Shown: positions 17,772 through 25,911 of the stretch, one piece after another
Numbering within the stretch: position 1 is the first letter of the stretch
Layout of the letters: each line of letters opens with the position of its first letter
Source of the DNA: Erysipelothrix sp.
GTDB lineage: Bacteria > Bacillota_I > Bacilli_A > Erysipelotrichales > Erysipelotrichaceae
Reading direction: 5' to 3'
Assembly (NCBI GenBank): GCA_012735275.1
Contig: JAAYHR010000051.1
Span: 1-50,160, forward strand
Length of the DNA: 50,160 bases
Notes under the pieces: model-generated
The model's database searches: none
What the model was told of the DNA's origin: nothing
Seen by the model: only the letters and a program-made list of their open reading frames with translations
Position numbers and translations under genes: made by a program

Positions 17772-18841
17772 ATTTTACCTCCTACGTAAATAAGTTCTTT
17801 ATCTAAACTTGTTAAAACTTCAATACCATCTTCTAATAGCAATACATCGTCTTCAATTCTGACGCCACCAATTCCTTCAAGATAAATACCTGGTTCAATC
17901 GTTACGATGTTTCCAACTTGTAACTGATGATCCATATCATTTCTTAGTCTTGGGTTTTCATGAATATCAATACCAATACTATGACCTAGTCCATGTTCAA
18001 ATTTACCTTCATAGCCTGCATCATAAATAAACTTGCGAACAATCGCATCAACTTCCATCCCACTCATTCCGGCTCTCACAGTTTCTAGACCTAACTGATT
18101 AGCGGCCTTAACTGTTTCATAAACCTTAACTAACTCGGGACTAATTTCGCCAATTGCGACAGTTCTCGTTATATCACTACAGTAATTCTTATACTTACAA
18201 CCAAAGTCAAATGTGATAAGTTCATTATTGTTAATTAATTTATCACTGGCTACACCATGTGGTAATGATGAGCGCTCACCACTTGCGACAATTGTCGTAA
18301 ATGAAACTGACTCAGCACCAAGCTTCATCATTTCATTTTCAAGATAACGGGCAACTTCCTTCTCACTCTTACCTACTTCGAGAAAGTCGAGTGTTTTAAT
18401 AAAAGCCTCTTCCGCAATTTTAATTGCTGCCTTAATTATTTCCACTTCACTCTGATCTTTTACTTCTCTTAACTGATCAATATTAATATCTTTAATTCGG
18501 ACATTAATATGACGCTCATAATCCAACCACTGATTGCGTGTGACATAATCACCCTCAAGTCCAATTGAATTATACTTATGCTTTTTCCTTAGTTTATTTA
18601 CAACATCAGATAAGGATGAGTTTTCACCCGTAATTAATACTTCAAAGCCATTATCCAATTTTTCCGCCATTTCTTTATAGCGGAAATCTGTAATTAAATA
18701 AGCTTTTTCAGCTGTAATTAAGAGACTTGCATTAGTCGAAAGAAAGCCAGAATAATAATATACATTAGATTCTTCTGTAACTAACATTGCGTCAATATCA
18801 TTTTCATTAAGAAGTGCCATTAAGCTACTTTGTCTTATCAT
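17768..18841 (-). CDS. pepP: Xaa-Pro aminopeptidase, M24 family
   Basis: A 357-residue metallopeptidase of the creatinase/M24 fold that removes residues ahead of proline. Metal ligands are seen in TFDFGCKYKNYCSDITRT (two Asp), GLGHSIGIDIHE (His), TIEPGIY (Glu) and VRIEDDV (Glu). I place the start at the ATG at 18841, preceded by GGTG; an in-frame ATG at 18868 would add nine residues, but that stretch carries the probable promoter. It is coupled to efp by a four-base overlap. Confidence 0.92.
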   Translation of the reverse strand: MIRQSSLMALLNENDIDAMLVTEESNVYYYSGFLSTNASLLITAEKAYLITDFRYKEMAEKLDNGFEVLITGENSSLSDVVNKLRKKHKYNSIGLEGDYVTRNQWLDYERHINVRIKDINIDQLREVKDQSEVEIIKAAIKIAEEAFIKTLDFLEVGKSEKEVARYLENEMMKLGAESVSFTTIVASGERSSLPHGVASDKLINNNELITFDFGCKYKNYCSDITRTVAIGEISPELVKVYETVKAANQLGLETVRAGMSGMEVDAIVRKFIYDAGYEGKFEHGLGHSIGIDIHENPRLRNDMDHQLQVGNIVTIEPGIYLEGIGGVRIEDDVLLLEDGIEVLTSLDKELIYVGGKI

Positions 18842-18850
18842 ATAATCACC

Positions 18851-18863
18851 AAAGTTATTATAC
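18851..18863 (-). promoter_or_regulatory. Possible extended -10 promoter for pepP-efp
   Basis: The minus strand reads TGTGGTATAAT just after the comGG stop, matching a TG-extended -10 (TGGTATAAT). There is no convincing -35. It would let pepP, efp and downstream genes be expressed when the comG operon is off. Confidence 0.45.
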
Positions 18864-18868
18864 CACAT

Positions 18869-19213
18869 TTACTCATACAAAATATCCTTGAAACAGGTGC
18901 ATTCGCTATCGTATCGTAAGCTTATTGCATACTCTTCCTTACCACTTACTAAGATCTTAATCGCATTAGCTTCAATTTCAATTAAATAGACATAATCTCC
19001 ATATGTCTCACTTATTTCATCATCAAGTTCAAAACTAGCATAAAAGAGCGCTTCGGCAATAATCCATCTTTCTGCTTCATAGCGCTCACTAAGTAATTTA
19101 CTCTCAGCTACAAACTCCATTTCTTCTTTTGTATTAGCTATGGCTAAAGACAAAAAGATAGAACTCATGAGTAATGTAATCAGTGATAAAACTAAGATAT
19201 AACCCCTATTCAT
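18869..19213 (-). CDS. comGG: ComGG-like minor pseudopilin
   Basis: A 114-residue protein with an N-terminal hydrophobic helix (MNRGYILVLSLITLLMSS) and a short polar C-terminal domain ending in SECTCFKDILYE. It is the last gene of the comG cluster and overlaps comGF by 8 bases. Assignment rests on position and general shape; ComGG proteins are poorly conserved. It would be a minor subunit of the DNA-uptake pseudopilus. Confidence 0.72.
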   Translation of the reverse strand: MNRGYILVLSLITLLMSSIFLSLAIANTKEEMEFVAESKLLSERYEAERWIIAEALFYASFELDDEISETYGDYVYLIEIEANAIKILVSGKEEYAISLRYDSECTCFKDILYE

Positions 19214-19589
19214 AAAGTCCTATCAAGTAGCGATAATGATAATCGCGATAAATATTTAATATGACTTTACCATCTAATATTTCAAACTTAAATTTCTCAA
19301 CATCAAGAAAATAAATAACGGTACCTGGTGTCATAATTAACTTTTGATTTACATATTTAAGCTGACGCGCTTCACCTAAATAATTAAAACTTAAAAGATT
19401 ATCTTCCACTAGTAAATCTTTTGCATGCGCTAAAATATTTTGGATTTGAAGACTAGCTAGATATTCTTGATTATATGATTTATCGACTGAGTGACTAAGA
19501 ATATTTAGTGATGATACCAATAGTGATAAAAGTCCGGTTGAAAGTAAGAGTGCAATCAGTAAGTTTAAACTAGTAAAAGCTTTCTTCAT
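19206..19589 (-). CDS. comGF: ComGF-like minor pseudopilin
   Basis: A 127-residue protein starting MKKAFTSLNLLIALLLS: a short basic leader, then a hydrophobic helix. The residue before the usual cleavage site is Ala rather than Gly, and Asn stands where the conserved +5 Glu is expected, both departures from the prepilin-peptidase consensus that are tolerated in some ComGF proteins. The C-terminal part (LASLQIQNILAHAKDLLV) fits the ComGF pattern. It overlaps comGE by 20 bases and comGG by 8. Confidence 0.78.
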   Translation of the reverse strand: MKKAFTSLNLLIALLLSTGLLSLLVSSLNILSHSVDKSYNQEYLASLQIQNILAHAKDLLVEDNLLSFNYLGEARQLKYVNQKLIMTPGTVIYFLDVEKFKFEILDGKVILNIYRDYHYRYLIGLYE

Positions 19590-19716
19590 ATTGCTCCCTA
19601 ATTTTTAAGCGTGTCTGACCTAGCTTACTTATTTGATAAATGTTAGATACAACAATCATTACCACAACAATTGCGATTAAGACCTCAATTAACATATTAC
19701 CTTGGTTTAATTTCAT
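19570..19716 (-). CDS. comGE: ComGE-like small pseudopilin
   Basis: A 48-residue protein, MKLNQGNMLIEVLIAIVVVM at the start, then a short polar tail ending EQYEESFY. The Gly-Asn-Met-Leu-Ile-Glu stretch is a class III prepilin cleavage site with Glu at +5. It is read in a different frame from its neighbours and overlaps comGD by 20 bases and comGF by 20 bases, filling the expected fifth position of the comG operon. It is short for ComGE (often about 90-115 aa), so much of the globular part is missing. Confidence 0.75.
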   Translation of the reverse strand: MKLNQGNMLIEVLIAIVVVMIVVSNIYQISKLGQTRLKIREQYEESFY

Positions 19717-20026
19717 GAATACCACTTCCTAAATGGATAATAATTGCCTGATTAGTTCCTAGTAAATATAGTGTTTGGGCTTGATTAACATTTGCCTTTT
19801 CATTAAAACATAGATCATAGTTTGCGATGACTTGATCATGAGTAAAACAATTAGTTTTATGGTTTTTAAGACTTGCCATTTTACTAGTATTTAGCCCACT
19901 CGTTACTTGACTTAACTTTAAGATGTAAGTGAAATCAATACTTGGAATTATATAGAGTAGATTAATGACTGAGATAATCATAATTACAATCAACATCTCT
20001 AACATGGAAAAACCCTTATTCAGCAT
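19697..20026 (-). CDS. comGD: ComGD-like pseudopilin
   Basis: A 109-residue pseudopilin with the leader MLNKGFSMLEMLIVIMIIS: Gly before the cleavage site, Glu at +5, then a hydrophobic helix. I choose the ATG at 20026 because it gives a normal six-residue leader and overlaps the comGC stop; an ATG at 20038 is possible. It overlaps comGC and comGE. Minor subunit of the competence pseudopilus. Confidence 0.83.
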   Translation of the reverse strand: MLNKGFSMLEMLIVIMIISVINLLYIIPSIDFTYILKLSQVTSGLNTSKMASLKNHKTNCFTHDQVIANYDLCFNEKANVNQAQTLYLLGTNQAIIIHLGSGIHEIKPR

Positions 20027-20309
20027 AGGCTTGCCCATCAACAATTGAAATCACCTTATTATTTTGACACTTAGCTTGTTTATCACTTAAAAGATTGGCA
20101 TCAATTAACTGTGAGACTGAACTTGGTGTTTCACCACTATCAACCATATACTGAACAATCGCTGCATCAACAATCTTAACTTGTGATTCACAGCCGCGAT
20201 CTTGAACAATACCGATGACCTTTTGAATATTGGGAATTGTAATTAACATCAGTAAAGCAACAATTAAGACAACCACAATCATTTCTAACATCGTAAAGCC
20301 TTTGCGCAT
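20016..20309 (-). CDS. comGC: ComGC, major competence pseudopilin
   Basis: A 97-residue pilin-like protein. The leader MRKGFTMLEMIVVVLIVALL is the classic ComGC type, with cleavage after Gly4 and Glu at +5. Two cysteines (in RGCESQ and AKCQNN) could form the intrachain disulfide known for ComGC. It is the major subunit of the pilus that captures DNA in natural transformation. It starts 14 bases after comGB. Confidence 0.93.
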   Translation of the reverse strand: MRKGFTMLEMIVVVLIVALLMLITIPNIQKVIGIVQDRGCESQVKIVDAAIVQYMVDSGETPSSVSQLIDANLLSDKQAKCQNNKVISIVDGQAYAE

Positions 20310-20322
20310 CTAATACCCCTTT

Positions 20323-21276
20323 CTACAAGATATCAATCATTTTTAATGGTAGTGACAAAATGGAATAAAATAAGATTAGTAAGATTAAAAGATAAGCGTA
20401 GACAAATGCATAGAGAATTTTTGAATACTTATTAATTTCATTATCAATCTTTACCTTTAGTGATAAATGATAAGAGCTGATAATCTTAATAAAGTTCTCT
20501 TGTTCTAAAGCTAATATGAGAATCCGTTTAAAATCCTCACTAACTCGCATAGCATTTAAACCTTGCTTAATCCCTAAGCCAAGATCTAAGTCATTATTAA
20601 TAAAGTAAGCTAAGTTGGCTGTAATTGGATTATCCTTATACTTATTAATCTTTAAAAAGATATCCTTAGTTGAATATCCAGCTTGATAATAGTTAAAAAT
20701 TAAGTAAGTAAATATTTGTTGATAGTAGTAATCAAGTAATGTAATAGGTTTATTTAAGAGTCGTTTTGAGACAATAATATAGAGATCCTTTTGATAGATA
20801 ATATAAGCAATAAAGATTAGTAATAGACAAATAATTGTAACAAGTAATAGTGATAAGTAGTAAGCAATGTTAATCAAGAGTAGCATTGTTAGTGAGATGT
20901 AATCAGCAAGTAGTGGTAGAATCCCCTTTTTAAAGACAATAAGAATAACTAAGGAGAAGATTAAAAGAAAGATTGGATATGCTAATTTCTTTAAAAGTGA
21001 GTTTTCGATAGTCTTTTTAAAGTTATTTTTCTCTTCGATATATTTAAGTAATTGAAGACTGGTAACATCACTATATAAGTAAGCAAACTTGGGATAGAAC
21101 TTATTAAAGTATGCCTGATCAAAATCATTAAAAGATATGTTTAAAAATGCTTCAATCTCAAAGGTTGTTAAGTTACCTGAGGCATAAGAATTAATTTCTT
21201 TTCTAAGTTTTACTTGCAGTCTTTGTGCTTGATATTTACTAAGTAAGTTTTTAATTTTTAAAAGTAATAACTTCAT
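20323..21276 (-). CDS. comGB: ComGB, pseudopilus platform protein
   Basis: A 317-residue polytopic protein of the T2SSF/PilC family with membrane segments near 95-115, 130-155 and 290-315. The cytoplasmic parts carry typical T2SSF features (FSNYYQAGYSTKDI-like repeat pattern, and NDLDLGLGIKQGL). It anchors the assembly ATPase and pilus base in the membrane. It overlaps comGA by 26 bases, standard for this operon. Confidence 0.9.
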   Translation of the reverse strand: MKLLLLKIKNLLSKYQAQRLQVKLRKEINSYASGNLTTFEIEAFLNISFNDFDQAYFNKFYPKFAYLYSDVTSLQLLKYIEEKNNFKKTIENSLLKKLAYPIFLLIFSLVILIVFKKGILPLLADYISLTMLLLINIAYYLSLLLVTIICLLLIFIAYIIYQKDLYIIVSKRLLNKPITLLDYYYQQIFTYLIFNYYQAGYSTKDIFLKINKYKDNPITANLAYFINNDLDLGLGIKQGLNAMRVSEDFKRILILALEQENFIKIISSYHLSLKVKIDNEINKYSKILYAFVYAYLLILLILFYSILSLPLKMIDIL

Positions 21277-22096
21277 AACTACTATACCTTTCCTTATCTT
21301 TAACTTTTAAAGTTTGATTAGCGACAAAGATTAAGTTGTCATCTAACTCAGCTTGACTCACTCCTAAATCTAGTAATCGAGCAATCGTTTGTAAACTCGA
21401 GCGAGCATGAATGGTTGAGATAACTAAATGTCCGGTATAAGCAGCTCTAATTGCCATTTTAGCAGCCTCTTCATCCCTAATCTCACCAATACATATCAAA
21501 TCAGGATCATGCCTTAAAACTTGTGTAATCGCCTCACTATAGCCAAAGTTTCGCTTCTTATTAATGTCCATTTGAATGATATTCGCAAAATATATTTCAG
21601 TTGGATCTTCAATTGAATATATCTTTTTATCCTTAAACATATGCATAAGACTATACATGGAAGTTGTCTTACCAGATCCTGTTAATCCGGAGAAGATTAT
21701 TAGACCGCTCTTCACTTCGAGAAGTTCTTTAATATCAGCCATAATTGGATTAAAGATATCTTTGGATATATAGAACTGATTAAGGATTCTTAAAACACAG
21801 ATTTCTTTATAAATAGTCTTAACTGAAGCTAAGCGAAAGTAGTATTCTTCTTGATTATAAATATATGAAAAAGACCCTGATTGTGGTTGATTAATATTAA
21901 TCAAATCAAGGTTTGCGATATATTTTAAATACTCCATTAATTGCATGTTTAATAGTGAGCCAGCATAATCAATAAATCCATCGATCGTTCGCACTGATAT
22001 TCTTAAGTTATTATGTTTTAAATCTTTTTCAAAATGAATATCAGTTGACTTACGACTTAAGGCAAAAGCTAATAGTTTTTCTAACTCATCAAGCAT
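21251..22096 (-). CDS. comGA: ComGA, competence pilus assembly ATPase
   Basis: A 281-residue GspE/PilB-family ATPase. Walker A is GLTGSGKTTSMYSL, followed by the Asp box SIEDPTE, Walker B LICIGEIRDEEAA and the His box STIHARSS. It lacks the long N-terminal domain of PilB, as ComGA does. I set the start at the ATG at 22096, seven bases after AGGTG; the in-frame GTG at 22105 would overlap that binding site. First gene of the comG operon, about 35 bases after the preceding terminator. Confidence 0.93.
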   Translation of the reverse strand: MLDELEKLLAFALSRKSTDIHFEKDLKHNNLRISVRTIDGFIDYAGSLLNMQLMEYLKYIANLDLININQPQSGSFSYIYNQEEYYFRLASVKTIYKEICVLRILNQFYISKDIFNPIMADIKELLEVKSGLIIFSGLTGSGKTTSMYSLMHMFKDKKIYSIEDPTEIYFANIIQMDINKKRNFGYSEAITQVLRHDPDLICIGEIRDEEAAKMAIRAAYTGHLVISTIHARSSLQTIARLLDLGVSQAELDDNLIFVANQTLKVKDKERYSSYEVITFKN

Positions 22097-22128
22097 AATT
22101 ATCACCTAATTAACTATTATGGCCCAAA

Positions 22129-22161
22129 ATAAAAAATCCTTATTTAAAATAAGGATTTTTT
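22129..22161 (-). terminator. Intrinsic terminator overlapping the hydrolase stop codon
   Basis: The minus strand forms AAAAATCCTTATTT / AAATAAGGATTTTT followed by TTATTTT. The 5' arm is made by the last codons of the hydrolase and the stop TAA lies in the 3' half of the hairpin, so the terminator is embedded in the coding end. Confidence 0.85.
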
Positions 22162-22727
22162 TCAAATTGATAAAATAAAGTTGAGTCATTTCCATGACCA
22201 CAATATATCTTATAATCATTCTTAAATGTTTTATAATATTGAATACTATTGTACATATCTGCTTCTGATCCAGTTGGAAGATCTTGGCGACCAACGGTTA
22301 GATTCATTAAGGTATCTCCAGTAAACATTACATCATCAATTTCATAAGTTACACTGCCGGCCGTATGACCTGGAGTTTTATGTAACTTAATTGAGAAAGG
22401 ACCAATGTTAAAATTATCATCAACATAAATAATATCTTCAAGCGGTTTACCATCGTAAAAACTTTGCTTAGGATTATTAATTAAGTTAGCTTCAGCCAAT
22501 GGCGCGTAGACTGCACAACCATATTTTTCTACTAGCTCATTAACGGCACCGATATGATCAAAATGACCATGGGTTAAGATAATTCCGATAACATTATCAC
22601 CTGCTTCAAGCATATTATCTATACGTGAAAACTCTGCTCCTGGATCAACAAAGATTACATCATTGCCTTTAGTAGCTGTATAGACATTAGTGGCAACTTG
22701 GCCAACTGTGATTTTTTTTATTTTCAT
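22140..22727 (-). CDS. Metallo-beta-lactamase fold hydrolase (YqgX/glyoxalase II-like)
   Basis: A 195-residue metallo-hydrolase. Metal motifs are THGHFDHIGA, HTPGHTAGS, FTGDTL and the final His in YCGHGND, the full set for a two-metal centre. The closest type is the YqgX group of small hydroxyacylglutathione-hydrolase-like enzymes in Bacillota; the true substrate is unknown. The ATG lies four bases after the T-run of the rpmG terminator, and no ribosome binding site is visible, which is odd. In Bacillus the yqgX and comG genes are also near each other. Confidence 0.88.
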   Translation of the reverse strand: MKIKKITVGQVATNVYTATKGNDVIFVDPGAEFSRIDNMLEAGDNVIGIILTHGHFDHIGAVNELVEKYGCAVYAPLAEANLINNPKQSFYDGKPLEDIIYVDDNFNIGPFSIKLHKTPGHTAGSVTYEIDDVMFTGDTLMNLTVGRQDLPTGSEADMYNSIQYYKTFKNDYKIYCGHGNDSTLFYQFEKNPYFK

Positions 22728-22730
22728 AAG

Positions 22731-22753
22731 CGAAAAAAAAGCCTAATGGCTTT
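22731..22753 (-). terminator. Intrinsic terminator after rpmG
   Basis: Minus strand AAAGCC, loop ATTA, GGCTTT with a run of eight T. It lies directly between the rpmG stop and the start of the hydrolase gene. Confidence 0.85.
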
Positions 22754-22903
22754 CTATCTTTTCTCGTTGTGTTCTGTCATTTTGTTACATTTTGGACAAA
22801 ACTTTTGAATTTTCATTCGTTCTGGTTGTTTACTTTTATTACGTGTTCCGATGTAATTTTCTTCTTTACATTCTGCACATCTAAATGTTATTTTTGTTCT
22901 CAT
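22754..22903 (-). CDS. rpmG: Ribosomal protein L33, zinc-binding form
   Basis: A 49-residue protein beginning MRTKITFRCAECKEENYIGT and ending with a CPKC pair and TEHNEKR. The two CxxC pairs make the zinc ribbon of the C+ form of L33. It is part of the 50S subunit. A strong GGAGGG ribosome binding site, its own promoter and its own terminator make it a single-gene unit. Confidence 0.95.
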   Translation of the reverse strand: MRTKITFRCAECKEENYIGTRNKSKQPERMKIQKFCPKCNKMTEHNEKR

Positions 22904-22930
22904 TATTAACACCCTCCTAATACTTTACAT

Positions 22931-22939
22931 ATTATAGCA
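22931..22939 (-). promoter_or_regulatory. Extended -10 promoter of rpmG
   Basis: The minus strand reads TGCTATAAT, 27 bases before the rpmG ATG and just after the stop of the penicillin-binding protein gene. No strong -35 is present. Confidence 0.65.
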
Positions 22940-22944
22940 TATAT

Positions 22945-25011
22945 TTATTTATTCTTAAAATAATAATCAAATACTTTTGAAGTTATTGGCTGACAAATAT
23001 TTGTCGAGACCTTATCGTTCATTGAATTTGGTGTAACACAAGCAATTGATATCTCCGGATTTTCAAATGGAGCATAGCCAACTAAGAGAGAATGTGGCGC
23101 ATTTGAAATTGTTTGCCCATCACTATTTACAAAAGTTGACTCAGCTGTCCCGGTTTTCGCAGCTACAGTATAACGATCATTATTTAATGGTCCACGGCAT
23201 AATCCATCCGTAACACATGATCTAAGGCCTTGTTGTACGTACTTTAATGACGCAAGGTCATCTAAGACTGATACTACTTCAACATCATTCTCATAAACAG
23301 TTAAACCCGTAATTGGATCTAATGCTTCCTTAACATAACGCGGTTTAACACGAACACCATCGTTAGCAATTGTATTAATATAAGTAATTAATTGCATTGG
23401 TGTATAAGTATCAAACTGCCCCATTGCATAGTCAAGTAAGAATCCGGATACAAAGTTCTTACCTTCATAGCCTGGTGCTTCATTTGGCATGTCAATACCG
23501 GTTGCAGTACCAAGACCAAAACGCGAATAGTTATTTTTCATCTTAATAAAGTCCTGCTCATCAACGCCATATAATGGTTGATCATAAGCATAGTTAGCTT
23601 CCGCAATTCGCATTGCAACATGAAACATATAAACGTTCGATGATTGTGCTAAGGCAGAGATTGCGTTAGTTGAAACTAAGTTTTGATAAGATTGCTTTAT
23701 TGGCGTACCAGCAATCTTAACTGGCGTATCCATAATTTGCTCAAAGGGATCCATCTTACCTTCCGATAAACCAAGGTAAACTGTTGCCCCCTTAATAGTC
23801 GAGCCTGGAATCGCCGCATCTAAGTGATTAAAGACCGCATTATTGTAAAGATTACCTTCACTATCTGTCTTATAGGCAACTGACGCTAAAATGTCACCAT
23901 TCTTTGGATTAGAAACTAATACATAAGCTGTATTAAAGTACTTACGGTAAGGATTCCCTTTTTCCGCTTCAATCGTTTCACGCACGATCTTATTGACTTC
24001 TTTTTGTAAGTCTAAATCAACCGTCATTACTAAATCATTACCTTTTGAACCTTTTTGAATTTCAATTGGATCAGCATAACCTTCACTTGTATAAACAACA
24101 TCTTGAATGGTTTTATCGCCCGAAATAATGTGTTCATAGGAAGCTTCCAGACCAGATAAACCCATACGCTCATCACGTGAGTAATCATTTGCTAAAAAGT
24201 AATCAATTAATTCTGATGATAAACCTTGCGCTTCGGTTGAGACATTTCCAACGACACCACGAAGACCATATGATTCTAAATACTCACGGTCCCAGTTTGA
24301 AAATGATTCAAAACCTGGATAATCTAAGTTATGTTCGGCTAGGTATGATATTTCATCATTTTTAACGTCAGATAGAATGATTTTCATACCACCTGAAGTT
24401 GATTTGGTCATTTGTTGGTAAACCTTATAGGCTGATACTTCAGCATCAGAAAAACTAGCACGATCTTCATCAGTTACCTTACTCTTAAGTAAGCTATCAA
24501 ACTGAGATGGTGAATATAAACCTGATTTATTTGCACTAACTTCATCTTCAGTTAAGCGCTCTTTAACTTTTTCTAAGTTTAAAAACATATAGAAGTCAGT
24601 TAAGTCACTTTGATTTGCTACTAGTTCATCAGTCGTAAAGTTTTTCGCAAACTTTTTAGCAATCTCCCATTTATCTTCATTTTTATGGAAGTTTGGTGGA
24701 TAGTAGATGATTGATTTAATAATCTTATTACTAACGATAGATTGCCCATTACGATCAACAACTTCACCACGTGGAGTTGTGATTGATTGATAACGACGCG
24801 TATAATTACCTAACTTTTCAATATAATCATCATGTGAATATACTTGTAAGTAGAAGAGTCGTCCCAGTAGAATGACCATTGCGATAACAATGAGTGATGC
24901 GAAAAATACTATTCGATTTTGAATAGTAACATTAGTTTGAACATTATTGGTTGATTTAACCATTTTATTGGTTGCTCTTTTAAAACCAAGTTTCTCAAAT
25001 AAACCTTTCAA
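22945..25011 (-). CDS. Class B penicillin-binding protein (transpeptidase)
   Basis: A 688-residue membrane-anchored transpeptidase: N-terminal membrane segment near 33-52, dimerisation domain from about 70 (TTPRGEVVDRNG), then the penicillin-binding domain with Ser404-x-x-Lys407 (PGSTIKGA), Ser457-Ser-Asn459 and Lys619-Thr-Gly621. There are no PASTA repeats, so it is nearer to PBP2/MrdA-PbpA than to PBP2x, but division versus elongation cannot be decided. It starts with TTG behind AGGAGTG. Its presence shows that the organism makes peptidoglycan. Confidence 0.95.
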   Translation of the reverse strand: MKGLFEKLGFKRATNKMVKSTNNVQTNVTIQNRIVFFASLIVIAMVILLGRLFYLQVYSHDDYIEKLGNYTRRYQSITTPRGEVVDRNGQSIVSNKIIKSIIYYPPNFHKNEDKWEIAKKFAKNFTTDELVANQSDLTDFYMFLNLEKVKERLTEDEVSANKSGLYSPSQFDSLLKSKVTDEDRASFSDAEVSAYKVYQQMTKSTSGGMKIILSDVKNDEISYLAEHNLDYPGFESFSNWDREYLESYGLRGVVGNVSTEAQGLSSELIDYFLANDYSRDERMGLSGLEASYEHIISGDKTIQDVVYTSEGYADPIEIQKGSKGNDLVMTVDLDLQKEVNKIVRETIEAEKGNPYRKYFNTAYVLVSNPKNGDILASVAYKTDSEGNLYNNAVFNHLDAAIPGSTIKGATVYLGLSEGKMDPFEQIMDTPVKIAGTPIKQSYQNLVSTNAISALAQSSNVYMFHVAMRIAEANYAYDQPLYGVDEQDFIKMKNNYSRFGLGTATGIDMPNEAPGYEGKNFVSGFLLDYAMGQFDTYTPMQLITYINTIANDGVRVKPRYVKEALDPITGLTVYENDVEVVSVLDDLASLKYVQQGLRSCVTDGLCRGPLNNDRYTVAAKTGTAESTFVNSDGQTISNAPHSLLVGYAPFENPEISIACVTPNSMNDKVSTNICQPITSKVFDYYFKNK

Positions 25012-25030
25012 TTTATCACTCCTATTAATA

Positions 25031-25039
25031 ATTATAACA
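25031..25039 (-). promoter_or_regulatory. Extended -10 promoter of the PBP gene
   Basis: The minus strand reads TGTTATAAT between the nfo stop and the PBP TTG start, with no clear -35. Confidence 0.55.
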
Positions 25040-25051
25040 TAGATTTTTCTT

Positions 25052-25909
25052 CTATTTTTTGCTTAATTCAGCATTTCTTAAGGCCTTAATTTCTTCGTCA
25101 TATGGTGGATTACCATCAATATATGGTGTCTCCAATATTTTTACAACATGAGCTAAACGCGGATCATGGACAATTCTTGCTAAATTATCAAATCCGATTG
25201 TACCCTCACCTATATTAGCATGACGATCCTTATGTGATCCGATTGGATTTAGTGAATCATTTAAATGAATCACTGATAGTTTATCTAAACCAATTATTTG
25301 ATCAAAATCAGCTAAGACTTGATCTAAATCACTAAGATCATAGCCAGCATCATTTATATGACAAGTATCTAAGGTTACTCCTAACATTTCTGGTTTTTGC
25401 ACTTTAGAAATTATTTGTGCAATTTCTTCAAATGTTCGACCAACTTCAGTCCCCTTGCCGGCCATTGTTTCAAGGGCTATGACTAGTTGATCATTATCTG
25501 CATTAACTAAGTCTAACCCTTTGACTATTGATTCAATTCCAAGCTCACTACCAGCTCCCACATGGGCTCCAGGATGCAAGACCATGTATTTGGCACCAAA
25601 AGCAATTGAACGTTCAATTTCACTCTTTAAGAGGTCAACACCTAAATCAAAAGTGTCAGCTTTTTTAGTATTAGCTAAGTTAATTAAGTATGGAGCATGA
25701 ATAATTAGATCATGCTGATCAAGATTATGCTCTAACATTAGGGCATGGGCTGCTTCAATATTACACTTGTCTAAGGCTTGGCGGCGCGTGTTTTGGGGCG
25801 CACCAGTATAAACCATCAGTGCATTAGCGCCATAAGATAGCGCCTCTTCAACTGATCCTAACAAGTAATTAGGCGCGTTCATGCCACAGTGTGAACCAAT
25901 TTTAAGCAT
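25052..25909 (-). CDS. nfo: Endonuclease IV (AP endonuclease)
   Basis: A 285-residue TIM-barrel AP endonuclease that cuts abasic sites in base excision repair. Zinc-binding motifs are visible: IIHAPYLINLA, VLHPGAH, ALETMAG, GVTLDTCHI, IHLNDS and KDRHANIGEG, and the final LETP. Length is typical. It follows the helicase gene by two bases and is the last gene of the long fmt-to-nfo cluster. Confidence 0.97.
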   Translation of the reverse strand: MLKIGSHCGMNAPNYLLGSVEEALSYGANALMVYTGAPQNTRRQALDKCNIEAAHALMLEHNLDQHDLIIHAPYLINLANTKKADTFDLGVDLLKSEIERSIAFGAKYMVLHPGAHVGAGSELGIESIVKGLDLVNADNDQLVIALETMAGKGTEVGRTFEEIAQIISKVQKPEMLGVTLDTCHINDAGYDLSDLDQVLADFDQIIGLDKLSVIHLNDSLNPIGSHKDRHANIGEGTIGFDNLARIVHDPRLAHVVKILETPYIDGNPPYDEEIKALRNAELSKK

Positions 25910-25911
25910 GC

